From: an uncultured Oribacterium sp.
Lineage (GTDB): Bacteria; Bacillota; Clostridia; Lachnospirales; Lachnospiraceae
Reading direction: 5' to 3'
Length of the DNA: 64,000 nt
Assembly: GCA_946413525.1 (NCBI GenBank)
Contig: CAMKKZ010000007.1
Location: 1-64,000, forward strand
Shown: in pieces, positions 8,583-16,745 of the stretch
Layout: the number at the start of each line of letters is the position of its first letter
How positions within the stretch are numbered: the stretch's first letter is position 1
The notes under the pieces: model-generated
What the model saw: only the letters and a program-made list of their open reading frames with translations
The model's database searches: none
Told to the model about the DNA's origin: nothing
Made by a program: the position numbers and the translations under genes

Positions 8583-8840
8583 TTACAAATTATCCTTCAG
8601 TTCCTTTTCGAGGGCTGCGGCACAGGAATCTTCATCTTCTCCCTCTATTCTGACAAGGATTGCGTCACCCTGCTTGATTCCCAGACCCATTAGCTTCATC
8701 AGGGCTTTCATATCCACATTAACGTCCCCCTTGAATAAAACAGCGGAACTTTTGAACTGCTTGAGGGTCCTGACCAGGATCCCCGCCGGCCTTGCATGGA
8801 TGCCAAGGGGGTCTGTGATTACATATCTTACTTCTTTCAT
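8583..8840 (-). CDS. ptsH: HPr phosphocarrier protein with Ala at position 46
   Basis: An 85-residue phosphocarrier that moves phosphate from EI to the EIIs. The active-site His15 is in DPLGIHARPAG, as in all HPr. In Gram-positive HPr the helix after the second strand starts K-S46-I-M, where Ser46 is the HPr kinase target for catabolite repression. Here it reads DMKALMKLMGLGI, with codon GCC giving Ala46. The rest of the fold is normal. The start is fixed at 8840 by GGAGGAAACAAAT ATG. A family A leader hairpin with 12 perfect outer base pairs lies just upstream. The Ala46 reading is direct; the regulatory consequence is inference. Confidence 0.95.
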   Translation of the reverse strand: MKEVRYVITDPLGIHARPAGILVRTLKQFKSSAVLFKGDVNVDMKALMKLMGLGIKQGDAILVRIEGEDEDSCAAALEKELKDNL

Positions 8841-8864
8841 ATTTGTTTCCTCCAGCCGTTTCCT

Positions 8865-8938
8865 CCTTGAATCAGAATGGTTTTCGCCACTCTGATTCAA
8901 GGAAAACCGAAACGGTATCGTATCAGCAGGGCTTTTTT
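8865..8938 (-). repeat. Family A leader repeat upstream of ptsH, extended stem
   Basis: Arms CCTTGAATCAGA and TCTGATTCAAGG pair perfectly around ATGG-TTTTCG-CCAC, spanning 8865-8902. The second block CCGAAACGGTATCGTATC follows. The stem sequence differs from the AAAGTGG-type copies while pairing is kept. Confidence 0.8.
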
Positions 8939-8941
8939 CCT

Positions 8942-10858
8942 TTAATCAGTCTGTACTTCCTTATAATCATCTGAATTTGTAAGCAGCACTACGACACAGT
9001 CAGAGTAATTGGCTGCCTTGATTTTTTCTTTGGAAAACTTCAGGATTGGCTGACCTTTTTTAACTGCGTCGCCTTCCTTGACAAAAGGCTCAAAGCCATC
9101 GCCATTCATATTCACGGTATCAATGCCGACATGGATAAGTACTTCCATTTCCCCGGGTCCCGTAATGCCAATAGCATGCTTTGACTCGGCGACTGAAGAT
9201 ATTGTCCCGTCCATAGGGGCAAATACCGTTTCACCATCAGGATTGATACCAACTCCCTTTCCTAATACGCCCTGGGCAAAAGTTGCGTCCGGAATTTCTT
9301 CCTGCTTTACCACTGTTCCCCGGACCGGCTGGAATACTTCGCCAGCTTCACATTTGATGATAGCCTTTTGATCGAAAAGCTCCTCTGATGAGGAAGCGGG
9401 AGCCTGCGGCGCAGGGGCTGCGGAAGCAGCAGGAGCCGCGGGGGCAGGGGCAGAGGCACTGCGGGCAGCAGGGCTTTCCTCCTCGCTCCAGAATGACCAT
9501 GTTCCCGCAAAAGCCACGCCGCAGGACACTGCCAGAAGGATGGTATAAATAATGGGATTATTGATGGTCAGGTAACCGGGAATACCGGTAACCCCGTACG
9601 CGGTTGCCCCGATTCCCGTAATCGCGCCGAATATGGAACCAACGGCCCCACCAACCATGCCTGCTACAAAGGGCTTGTAAAAACGCATATTAACGCCGAA
9701 AATGGCCGGCTCGGTAATACCGAGGGATGCCGAAAGGGCAGAGGGAACGGCAACGGTTTTTGTTTTTGCGTTGCGGGTTTTCAGGCCGACAGCCAGGCAG
9801 GCGCCAAACTGGGCAAAATTCGCGGCGGAAGCAATGGGCATCCATGTGTTAAGCCCTACGCTGGAAAGCATGCCCGCTTCGATAACATTGTACATATGGT
9901 GTAGACCCATGACGACAGTGGCAGGATACAGGGCACCCATGACCATGGCTCCGAGAGGGTTCTTGACAAGGATTTGAGCAAAATTCAGCACGATAGTCTC
10001 AAGACTTGAGAAGATCGGTCCAATCAACATGAATGTAAGAAGGGCCGTAATCATAACCGTGCATAGCGGCGTGATAAACAGATCCAGCATTTCCGGCACA
10101 TGCTTGTGAAGGAATTTTTCAATCTGGCACATACAGAATACCGAGAGGATAACCGGGATAACATGACCCTGATAACCAAGCTGATTGATCTGCCCGATAG
10201 TGAAACCGCCAATCATAAAATTATGTCCAAAGAGATACCATACACCATAACCATTGGCAGCATTCCAGCCATTGGTCAGCGCGGAATGGATCATCAGGAG
10301 ACCGATGACTGCCCCAAGGAATATGTTCCCTCCAAAAACCCTTGCCGCGGAAATGGCAACAATAACGGGAAGATAAGCAAAGGCCGTATTGGCAACCATG
10401 TCAAGGAAGCCAAACCAGTCAGACTCCGCGAAGCCGAGACCGGGAATCTTTGCGAGCGCTTCTACCAGGCCCATCATCAGGCCGGAAGCTACGATGGCGG
10501 GCAGTATCGGGACAAAAACATCACCAATCGGTTTCAAAAGGCGCTTCCAGAGTGGCTGGGCGGCGGCAGCAGCAGCCTTGACGTCATCTTTTGTGGCAGC
10601 CGTCATGCCTGTTATGCTGAGAAACTCATCATAAACTTTGTTGACTGTACCGGTTCCAATAATGAGCTGAAGCTGCCCATTGGATTCGAACATGCCTTTC
10701 ACGCCATCCACGCTGTCAAGATATTCCTTTTCCACTTTGGAATTGTCTTTAATGACAAGACGAAGCCTCGTAGCGCAGTGTGCCGCCTGAGCCACATTTT
10801 CCCGGCCTCCAATGTGATCCACGATTTCCTGGGCACATTTTCTGTAATCAAGTGCCAT
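8942..10858 (-). CDS. scrA: PTS permease IIBCA, sucrose type
   Basis: A 638-residue membrane permease that imports and phosphorylates a sugar. The IIB domain (1-85) has the phospho-Cys in AAHCATRLRLVIKD. IIC (about 100-455) has around ten hydrophobic spans. An Ala/Pro linker (about 465-490) leads to IIA (about 495-638), with its His in VLIHVGIDTV. Motifs such as GYQGHVIPVI, ALTNGWNAANG, FAQFGACLAV and SASLGITEPAIFGVN resemble ScrA-type sucrose permeases more than other beta-glucoside-family members. The neighbouring amylosucrase-like enzyme and fructokinase agree with sucrose. Specificity is inferred, not proven; trehalose or beta-glucosides are alternatives. Confidence 0.88.
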   Translation of the reverse strand: MALDYRKCAQEIVDHIGGRENVAQAAHCATRLRLVIKDNSKVEKEYLDSVDGVKGMFESNGQLQLIIGTGTVNKVYDEFLSITGMTAATKDDVKAAAAAAQPLWKRLLKPIGDVFVPILPAIVASGLMMGLVEALAKIPGLGFAESDWFGFLDMVANTAFAYLPVIVAISAARVFGGNIFLGAVIGLLMIHSALTNGWNAANGYGVWYLFGHNFMIGGFTIGQINQLGYQGHVIPVILSVFCMCQIEKFLHKHVPEMLDLFITPLCTVMITALLTFMLIGPIFSSLETIVLNFAQILVKNPLGAMVMGALYPATVVMGLHHMYNVIEAGMLSSVGLNTWMPIASAANFAQFGACLAVGLKTRNAKTKTVAVPSALSASLGITEPAIFGVNMRFYKPFVAGMVGGAVGSIFGAITGIGATAYGVTGIPGYLTINNPIIYTILLAVSCGVAFAGTWSFWSEEESPAARSASAPAPAAPAASAAPAPQAPASSSEELFDQKAIIKCEAGEVFQPVRGTVVKQEEIPDATFAQGVLGKGVGINPDGETVFAPMDGTISSVAESKHAIGITGPGEMEVLIHVGIDTVNMNGDGFEPFVKEGDAVKKGQPILKFSKEKIKAANYSDCVVVLLTNSDDYKEVQTD

Positions 10859-10918
10859 TTGTCCTCATACCTCCTTAAGAAAAATAATATTATTGCAACC
10901 ATCCGTTTCTTTGTCCGC

Positions 10919-11040
10919 GGCAGCCTTTTACAAAAGCTCCCACGGGCGTACAGAGGCGTTCCACACCTTGTCCATCTCCTGAATCCGATAAGATCATATA
11001 AAAAGCATGCTTTCCATATGATCTTATCGGATTCAGGGAA
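10919..11040. repeat. Family D palindromic element (copy D3)
   Basis: A core, GGGCGTACAGAGGCGTTCC and CCTTGTCCATCTC, is shared with 16016-16179. It is followed by a hairpin with 22 perfect base pairs (arms 10978-10999 and 11016-11037) and the loop AAAAAGCATGCTTTCC. It sits in the 250-base gap between the HAD gene and scrA. Confidence 0.8.
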
Positions 11041-11108
11041 GCTCCGGATAATTGCATATTGCTAAACAAAGAAGTTTGACTTTCTTTGCCGTGCTCTTTG
11101 AGCAATCA

Positions 11109-11930
11109 TCAGATCAGGCCTAAATCAGAAAACATACGGGACAAGCCATCCTCCGAAACCGCCGGCGCTATCCTGTCCGCATGTTTTTTCAGCTCAGGGG
11201 AACCATTATCCATGCATACAGAAAGGCCTACAGTCTCAATCATTTCAAGATCATTCATGCTGTCCCCAAAGCCTATCGTATCCTCCATGCCGCAGCCCAA
11301 ATAGTCGGCTATCATACGGCATCCCATGCCCTTGTCAAAAGTATTGCCCACCAGTTCACCATTTACACAGCCATGGGCAAGGACATCCTGAATGACGAAG
11401 TGAAAACGATCCTCCAAAAGCCTTCTGCATTCATCAAACTGTTCAACCTTTCTAGCCATAGTCACAATTTTGTAGATCGGTTCTCCATCATATTCTTCAA
11501 TTGGACGAATACCAAGATTGGAAGATAAAGCCTTTCTCCATCGTATAAGCTCGGAATTCCCGCCCTCGGACTCAGAAAGAAAATCTTTCAGCTCCATATC
11601 CCCAAAAGAACCGTCCTTGCCTTCAATGGTGCAATAGACTCCGTTTTTATGAAGGGAATCCAGCGCTAAATGAAGATCCTTCTCATCCATGGGATGATCG
11701 AACAGGATGGTTTCCCCACAGCTTACATAGGCTCCGGAACTCGCCACCATACCATCAAAACCATATTTAAGGAGCGGCTTCAGCATATCATAATTTCTTC
11801 CGGTACATAAAAATACTTTATGTCCATTCTCCTGCGCTCCCTTTATGGCCTTCACCGCGCTCTCAGGAGGGACATTTGTCCCCGCTTCCGTCAACGTTCC
11901 ATCAATATCCACAAACAGCAGCTTTCCCAT
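11109..11930 (-). CDS. HAD-superfamily (Cof/type IIB) sugar-phosphate phosphatase
   Basis: A 273-residue cytoplasmic hydrolase. Motif I is FVDIDGTLTEAG with the nucleophile Asp8. Motif II is VFLCTGR, motif III the late Lys in DKGMGCR, and motif IV GFGDSMNDLEMIE. The C2-type cap lies between motifs II and III. Such enzymes dephosphorylate sugar phosphates or similar small molecules; the exact substrate cannot be read. It lies between the amylosucrase-like gene and the sucrose-type PTS gene on the same strand, so a role on a sucrose-derived phosphate is possible. Two family A leader repeats precede the start. Confidence 0.88.
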   Translation of the reverse strand: MGKLLFVDIDGTLTEAGTNVPPESAVKAIKGAQENGHKVFLCTGRNYDMLKPLLKYGFDGMVASSGAYVSCGETILFDHPMDEKDLHLALDSLHKNGVYCTIEGKDGSFGDMELKDFLSESEGGNSELIRWRKALSSNLGIRPIEEYDGEPIYKIVTMARKVEQFDECRRLLEDRFHFVIQDVLAHGCVNGELVGNTFDKGMGCRMIADYLGCGMEDTIGFGDSMNDLEMIETVGLSVCMDNGSPELKKHADRIAPAVSEDGLSRMFSDLGLI

Positions 11931-11945
11931 CCCTCAATCTCTCCC

Positions 11946-12092
11946 CTATTAAAATGGTTTTCAGGCCGCTTTAATTTCCGACAAACAACTGAGGTATCGC
12001 AAGCTATATGGCTTCCCAATTTATCTTTGTGGGTTTTTGTCACTTTGGTTCAATGACAAAGCAATGCGGTACCACATTAACAAGGTTTCTCC
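11946..12092 (-). repeat. Family A leader repeats, tandem pair upstream of the HAD gene
   Basis: Copies at about 11946-12014 (TTAAAATGG..CCGCTTTAA, GGTATCGCAAGC) and 12023-12092 (CTTTGTGGG..CACTTTG, GCGGTACCACATT). The first follows the CTCCCCT complement of the ribosome site directly. Confidence 0.75.
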
Positions 12093-12107
12093 CAGACAAT
12101 TACGCCA

Positions 12108-13961
12108 TTATTTGAATTTTGTAAGGAGCCAGACAAAATCAAAGGCTGGTATTACCACTGCTCTTGGAACTCTGGCTTCCCCTGTCAGCATATCCTCATA
12201 ATCCTCAACCTCATTAATCCAGGCTGTTTCCTCATTCTCGCCAAAATTAAAGAGCGCGATCATTTTTTCACCTTTATAATACCGTCCAATACCCAGAATA
12301 TGGTCATTCCACGTTTCCACGACCCAGGCATCGGCCTGCGCTTCAAAAACAGGATGCTCCATACGGATTTCCTCCATGCGGCGAATGGCAGTGAATATCT
12401 TCCCCTCCCTTGCCTCGGGATCCAAACGCTTTTCGGCCTCGTCCCATTGGAAATTCCCACGGTGGATATACCTTGAATCGTCCATTTTCAGAGGGTCGTC
12501 ATGGTAAGTATAATCATTCAGTTGTCCGATTTCATCTCCTGAATAAATGATAGGTATTCCCGACTGGGTGAAAAGGAAAGCATGCAGCATAATATCCAGA
12601 CGGACAGACCTTTCCTTCTTCCACTCATTATTCTCAAATTCCGCAGCTTCAATGCCGCAAAGCGAGGCGGTCGTCCCACATTGCCTCGCGTCCCCAAGCC
12701 TGGGATCATCATTATACAATTCGCCTCTGGCATCAGAATCCGGGAAATGCCCCTGGAAATAATCGCTGAGGAATTTTTTGTGCTGAACCTCATCCACGCC
12801 GAAACGTTTCAAAAAGGCATAATCCAGTCCCCAGCCAATATCGTCATGGCAGCGAAGGTAATTAAGGAACACGTATTCCTTTGGAAGAGCGAAAACCTGC
12901 CCGAGCTGGTGTTTCATCAGACGGACATCCTTCGTGGCCACGGTATGCCATGTGGTCGCCATCGTTGTCACATTATAAAGCATATGACATTCGGGCTTCT
13001 CCACGGTTCCAAAATAAGGAACCACTTTGGAAGGTTCCATGACAACCTCCCCAAGTAGCAATGTGCCCGGGCAGACAATCTCTGTGGCCATCCTCATAAT
13101 GCGAACCAGCGTATGAACCTGGGGAAGGTTGCGGCAAGTGCTTCCAATCTCCTTCCAAATGTAGGGAACAGCATCCAGCCGGATGATGTCCACGCCATGA
13201 TTGCAGAGATTCAGCATATTGGATGTCATATCGTTAAATACGACTGGATTTCTATAATTCAGATCCCATTGGTAAGGGTAGAACATTGTCATGACAACCT
13301 TCTCCGCCTCGGGACACCATGTGAAATTGCCCGGCGCCGTCGTAGGAAATACCTGGGGAACTGTCTTCTCATATTCGTTCGGAATATCCCAGTTGTCATA
13401 AAAAAAGTACCTGTCCTGATATTCCTTCTCCCCTGCCCTGGCTCTCTTTGCCCATTCATGATCTTCTGATGTGTGGTTCATGACAAAATCAAGGCAAACG
13501 CTGATGCCGCTTTCATGACAGTCGCGTGAAAGATCCGAAAGATCCTGCATCGTACCAAATGAAGGGTCAATTTTCCTGAAATCAGAAACTGCGTATCCCC
13601 CATCGGATCGTCCTTCGGGACTCTCCAAAAGAGGCATGAGATGCAGGTAATTGGTTCCGGTTTCCTTGATATAATCGAGATGCTTCCGCACCCCCTTCAG
13701 CGTGCCGGCAAAACAATTGGTATACATTTGCATGCCCAGCATTTCATTCCCTTTGTACCAATCCGGCACTGCTGCCCTGGCCTGGTCCCATTCGCGAAGT
13801 TCAGGCGAACGCAAAGCATAATTTTCATGGAGCATTTTTATGAAATAATCAAAAGCCTGCTCATCATTATGATATATTTCCGCATACAGCCATTTTAACT
13901 CGTCATAATACTGATTCAGGCGTTTTTCAAATTCAGGTTCAAGCTGCAAATCAGAAAACAT
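12108..13961 (-). CDS. Amylosucrase-like glycoside hydrolase family 13 enzyme
   Basis: A 617-residue cytoplasmic GH13 enzyme. The helical N-terminal domain (1-90) is typical of amylosucrases. The barrel carries LDFVMNHTS, then GVDIIRLDAVPYIWKEIG with the nucleophile Asp, LLLGEVV with the acid/base Glu, and YLRCHDDIGWG with the third Asp. CHDDIGW and RLDAV.YIW are features of the amylosucrase/sucrose hydrolase subgroup (GH13_4). Such enzymes split sucrose into a glucosyl unit and fructose. The divergent fructokinase fits fructose release. An open question is how it acts if sucrose enters phosphorylated by the PTS. The start is supported by GATCGGAGGAAGATT ATG. Confidence 0.88.
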   Translation of the reverse strand: MFSDLQLEPEFEKRLNQYYDELKWLYAEIYHNDEQAFDYFIKMLHENYALRSPELREWDQARAAVPDWYKGNEMLGMQMYTNCFAGTLKGVRKHLDYIKETGTNYLHLMPLLESPEGRSDGGYAVSDFRKIDPSFGTMQDLSDLSRDCHESGISVCLDFVMNHTSEDHEWAKRARAGEKEYQDRYFFYDNWDIPNEYEKTVPQVFPTTAPGNFTWCPEAEKVVMTMFYPYQWDLNYRNPVVFNDMTSNMLNLCNHGVDIIRLDAVPYIWKEIGSTCRNLPQVHTLVRIMRMATEIVCPGTLLLGEVVMEPSKVVPYFGTVEKPECHMLYNVTTMATTWHTVATKDVRLMKHQLGQVFALPKEYVFLNYLRCHDDIGWGLDYAFLKRFGVDEVQHKKFLSDYFQGHFPDSDARGELYNDDPRLGDARQCGTTASLCGIEAAEFENNEWKKERSVRLDIMLHAFLFTQSGIPIIYSGDEIGQLNDYTYHDDPLKMDDSRYIHRGNFQWDEAEKRLDPEAREGKIFTAIRRMEEIRMEHPVFEAQADAWVVETWNDHILGIGRYYKGEKMIALFNFGENEETAWINEVEDYEDMLTGEARVPRAVVIPAFDFVWLLTKFK

Positions 13962-14047
13962 AATCTTCCTCCGATCAATTCTGCATGCCTTTTAAGGACA
14001 CACATGGCATAAATACATGTTTGTAAATCTTTTTTGTTCATTATGCT

Positions 14048-14076
14048 ATTATAAAAAAGTTTTTAAAATCCATCAA
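14048..14076 (-). promoter_or_regulatory. Promoter of the amylosucrase-HAD-scrA run
   Basis: On the minus strand, TTGATG (14071-14076) and TATAAT (14048-14053) are separated by 17 bases, a near-consensus vegetative promoter about 90 bases upstream of the amylosucrase start. It lies in the 437-base divergent region 13962-14398. Confidence 0.65.
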
Positions 14077-14086
14077 GCACAGGTAA

Positions 14087-14103
14087 TTGGTAATATTAAC
14101 CAA
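14087..14103. promoter_or_regulatory. Candidate operator palindrome in the sucrose divergent region
   Basis: The imperfect 17-base palindrome TTGGTAATATTAACCAA starts 10 bases upstream of the -35 box of the amylosucrase promoter. That is a suitable place for a sugar-responsive regulator. No regulator gene is adjacent, so the binding protein is unknown. Confidence 0.4.
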
Positions 14104-14153
14104 AGAAGATTCTTAATTATTGGTGAAATAGCACAATTAATAAGCATCGATTA

Positions 14154-14186
14154 AAACAAACACAACTTTCAAATGTGTTTGCTTTA
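14154..14186. promoter_or_regulatory. Second inverted repeat in the sucrose divergent region
   Basis: AAACAAACACA and TGTGTTTGCTTT form an inverted repeat around ACTTTCAAA. It could be an operator or a weak hairpin. From here to the scrK ribosome site I see no convincing promoter, only a TTGATG at 14334 with poor -10 candidates. Confidence 0.35.
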
Positions 14187-14398
14187 ATTTCACATCTGAT
14201 ATTGATTTTTATCTATACCTCCATTAAACTAAAACCACTATGTTTGAAAGAGCCCTGATTTGTCCGCCAAAGCATGGCAGCATCCGGGCTTTCTCAGACA
14301 CTTTCCGCATTGATGCAAAGACTTTATCCGCATTTGATGCGCAAACACATTACCCACATATCATATACTACAATTGCATTTACTAATGGAGGAAAACT

Positions 14399-15286
14399 AT
14401 GCTATATGGCGCATTGGAAGCCGGCGGCACCAAGATGGTCGTGGCCATCGGCGATGAAAATGGTAAGATTCTGGAACAAAAATCTATCCCGACTGTAGAA
14501 CCCGATATCACTATGCCAAAGATTATTGAATATTTTGAAGGCAAAGATATACGCGCCCTGGGCATTGCATGTTTTGGCCCTGTGGATTTACGCCGGGAAT
14601 CCCCGACTTATGGCTACATCACAACCACGCCAAAACTAAAATGGGCAAATTTTGACATTGTCGGGACGATGAAAAAAGCCCTTTCGATTCCGGTTGGCTT
14701 TGACACGGATGTGAATGGCTCACTGCTTGGAGAGGTGACTTACGGACAGGCAAAAGGCCTGACAGACGCAGTCTATCTTACCATTGGCACCGGAGTTGGA
14801 GGTGGAATCCTTTCGAATGGAAAACTGGTACATGGAATGCTGCACCCTGAACTCGGCCATATGAAAATGGTGGCCCACCCTGATGACAAGTATAAAGGAC
14901 ATTGCCCTTTCCATGGACAGTGTCTGGAAGGGATGGCGGCCGGACCAGCCATTGAGGACCGCTGGAGCAAAAAGGCAATCGAGCTGAAGGATGATGACAA
15001 GGTCTGGGAAATAGAGGCCTGGTACATCGCCCAATCATTGGTTACGCTGATTCTTACCATCAGCCCCCAGAAAATTATCCTTGGAGGTGGCGTAATGCAT
15101 CAGGAGCAATTGTTCCCGTTGATTCGCGGCAAAGTTCTGGAAATGCTGAATGGATATTTGAAGACCAAAGAGCTTTCCGACATTGATAATTATATCGTGC
15201 CTGCCAGCCTGCATGATGATCAGGGCATAATGGGATGCATCAAGCTCGCAATTGATGAGGAGGCTCTGGAAGGAAAATCAAAATAA
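14399..15286 (+). CDS. scrK: ROK-family fructokinase
   Basis: A 295-residue kinase converting fructose to fructose-6-phosphate with ATP. The N-terminal phosphate-binding loop is LYGALEAGGTKMVVAIG. The catalytic segment VGFDTDVNGSLLGE contains the Asp. YLTIGTGVGGGI and the zinc-binding HCPFHGQCLEGMAAGPA are the signature of ROK fructokinases. Length is normal. A TAATGGAGGAAAACT ribosome site supports the start. It is divergent from the amylosucrase-like gene and would use the fructose released by that enzyme. Confidence 0.93.
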   Translation: MLYGALEAGGTKMVVAIGDENGKILEQKSIPTVEPDITMPKIIEYFEGKDIRALGIACFGPVDLRRESPTYGYITTTPKLKWANFDIVGTMKKALSIPVGFDTDVNGSLLGEVTYGQAKGLTDAVYLTIGTGVGGGILSNGKLVHGMLHPELGHMKMVAHPDDKYKGHCPFHGQCLEGMAAGPAIEDRWSKKAIELKDDDKVWEIEAWYIAQSLVTLILTISPQKIILGGGVMHQEQLFPLIRGKVLEMLNGYLKTKELSDIDNYIVPASLHDDQGIMGCIKLAIDEEALEGKSK

Positions 15287-15313
15287 TTATTCAGTTCTTA
15301 TCTCGCGCTAACC

Positions 15314-15357
15314 GCAAGGCAGTATGAAAGGCTTTCCTTTCATACTGCCTTTGTTTC
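15314..15357 (+). terminator. Terminator after scrK
   Basis: The stem AAGGCAGTATGAAAGG / CCTTTCATACTGCCTT has a 4-base loop followed by TGTTT. The TATGAAAGG/CCTTTCATA arms resemble the ends of family E elements. Confidence 0.8.
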
Positions 15358-15365
15358 GCTGGCTT

Positions 15366-15989
15366 TTACCCACCCGATCCCGAGAGCAATGGGTTTTCCT
15401 TCAAAGCATCACAGCGCGTCTTCAAAAAGCGAAACTCCCTTTCCGCCTCTTTATCGTCCGGATATCTGGAAACATAGGCGGAAAAAACATCAAAGGCTTC
15501 TTCCCAGCGCGCCGTCTTTTCATAATACACACCCCGGTTAAACTCCAAATCGCGGTCATTTTCCAGTCCGGCCGCCCTGGCAGCTTCCAGCTTCATCCCC
15601 GCCTCTTCTATCATCCCGTTGTCTAACGCGTTAGCGGCATCACGAACCAGGAATTTCGCTTCAATCTGCCCTTTCAGCTTTAAATAAGCATCCTTTTCCC
15701 CATCAAGGCGAATCAGTATGCCTACGGTATCCGCAGCCTTGTCATACTCTCCGAGCATATACTCAGCCTCCGCCCTGTAGCAAAGAATGTCAAACTGCTC
15801 CGATGACACCTTGCCTCGGCTTTCGGATAATGCGCCCGTAAATGCCTCTATCGCCTCTTCATAACGTCCTTTTTCCAAAAAATCAATGCCTTGCAGCCGA
15901 AGTTCAGATACCTTGCTGTCGCAGGATGACAAGAGAGGGAGAAATATTGACAGAAAAAAAATTGTTATCATTTTAAATCTATGTTGCAT
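15366..15989 (-). CDS. TPR-repeat lipoprotein
   Basis: About 207 residues, exported and lipid-anchored. The signal sequence ends in a lipobox, LPLLSSC, with the modified Cys near residue 23. Tetratricopeptide repeats follow (GIDFLEKGRYEEAIEAFTGA, YRAEAEYMLGEYDKAAD, FNRGVYYEKTARWEEAFDVF). TPRs mediate protein contacts; no specific partner is visible. The start is uncertain: 15989 has GAGAG 8 bases upstream, 16004 is an in-frame alternative with no site. The 5' end abuts a large family D palindrome, which may carry its promoter or leader. Confidence 0.8.
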   Translation of the reverse strand: MQHRFKMITIFFLSIFLPLLSSCDSKVSELRLQGIDFLEKGRYEEAIEAFTGALSESRGKVSSEQFDILCYRAEAEYMLGEYDKAADTVGILIRLDGEKDAYLKLKGQIEAKFLVRDAANALDNGMIEEAGMKLEAARAAGLENDRDLEFNRGVYYEKTARWEEAFDVFSAYVSRYPDDKEAEREFRFLKTRCDALKENPLLSGSGG

Positions 15990-16015
15990 GGAACTTACTC
16001 TCATTTCAAATAAGA

Positions 16016-16179
16016 GTAACTATTCAGCACCCTATTCGCAGTCGCCTTTGGCGACTGCTCATGTGGGCGTTCAGAGGCGCTCCGCGCCTTGTCCGCCCTC
16101 TGGATTTCCGAGAATTCCAAATGAAAAGCAAGCTTTCCATTTGGAATTCTCGGAAATCCAGAGGGTGCTGAATAGTTAC
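16016..16179. repeat. Family D palindromic element (copy D1)
   Basis: A 164-base element bounded by GTAACTATTCAGCACCC and its exact complement ending GAATAGTTAC. It contains GCAGTCGCC-TTT-GGCGACTGC, the shared core GGGCGTTCAGAGGCGCTCC, and a hairpin with 28 perfect base pairs (arms 16096-16123 and 16138-16165) with loop AAAAGCAAGCTTTC. The dUTPase stop codon lies in its right end. Confidence 0.88.
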
Positions 16180-16631
16180 AAATAAGAAATACCGGTACTG
16201 CCAAAACCTCCCCTGTCCTCATTTCCAAGAGAGTCCGCTTCTTCAAAAATGACAGCCGGCTGATGCTCAAGGAGGCGGAACTGGCAGATGCGGTCATTAA
16301 TGTGGAGTTCCGTATCCCTTGTCGCAAATACAGGCATATGTATTATATCGTTATCCCCGTGGTAGCTTTCATCAATAATGCCAATGGAATTGCTCTGGAG
16401 TATGCCAAAATTTTTGAAAGTGGAGCTCCTTGGCGCAATCAGCATTTCATATCCCGCAGGTAGTTCCACGGAAATTCCCATGCTGACCAAACGGGATTCA
16501 CCTTTTTTCAGGATAACATCTTCCGCGACACGCAAATCCACCCAGTCACCCCTTCCCTCCAGGACCTGAAGTTTTTCAATCTCCTTTGAATGATACTTGA
16601 CGCGGATTTTTAGCTTTTCCTTATAATTCAT
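16176..16631 (-). CDS. dut: dUTPase
   Basis: About 151 residues, a trimeric dUTP pyrophosphatase that keeps uracil out of DNA and supplies dUMP. All five motifs can be seen: VDLRVAEDVIL, APRSSTFKNFGI, GIIDESYHGDND, DRICQFRLLE and the C-terminal GGFGSTG that closes the active site. The start at 16631 has AGG 8 bases upstream; an in-frame ATG at 16655 is possible. The motif order and housekeeping neighbours (scpAB) argue for a resident gene rather than a phage one. The stop codon is in the first bases of a family D element. Confidence 0.93.
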   Translation of the reverse strand: MNYKEKLKIRVKYHSKEIEKLQVLEGRGDWVDLRVAEDVILKKGESRLVSMGISVELPAGYEMLIAPRSSTFKNFGILQSNSIGIIDESYHGDNDIIHMPVFATRDTELHINDRICQFRLLEHQPAVIFEEADSLGNEDRGGFGSTGISYL

Positions 16632-16666
16632 CAATTCAACCTGGCCCCCGTTCATTCACATTTTCT

Positions 16667-16740
16667 GTAACTGTTCAGTCAAGCTGAACAGTTACGCCTC
16701 GGGCGTGGCGCTTACGCGCATTCCGAGTACGCCCGAGGCG
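16667..16740. repeat. Family F double-hairpin element (copy F1)
   Basis: The first hairpin is GTAACTGTTCAG-TCAAG-CTGAACAGTTAC. The second has arms CGCCTCGGGCGT and ACGCCCGAGGCG around CGCTTACGCGCATTCC. Copy F2 at 43252-43382 shares GTTCAGTCAAG, CTGAACA and CGCTTACGCGCATTCC. Confidence 0.75.
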
Positions 16741-16745
16741 CTAAC

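Noticed and set aside
10100..11065. A 321-codon plus-strand frame overlapping scrA
   Set aside because: Antisense to conserved IIC and IIB motifs; no domain recognised.
16176..16631. dUTPase as a prophage remnant
   Set aside because: It is surrounded by housekeeping genes (scpB, scpA) with no phage structural, integrase or recombination genes.
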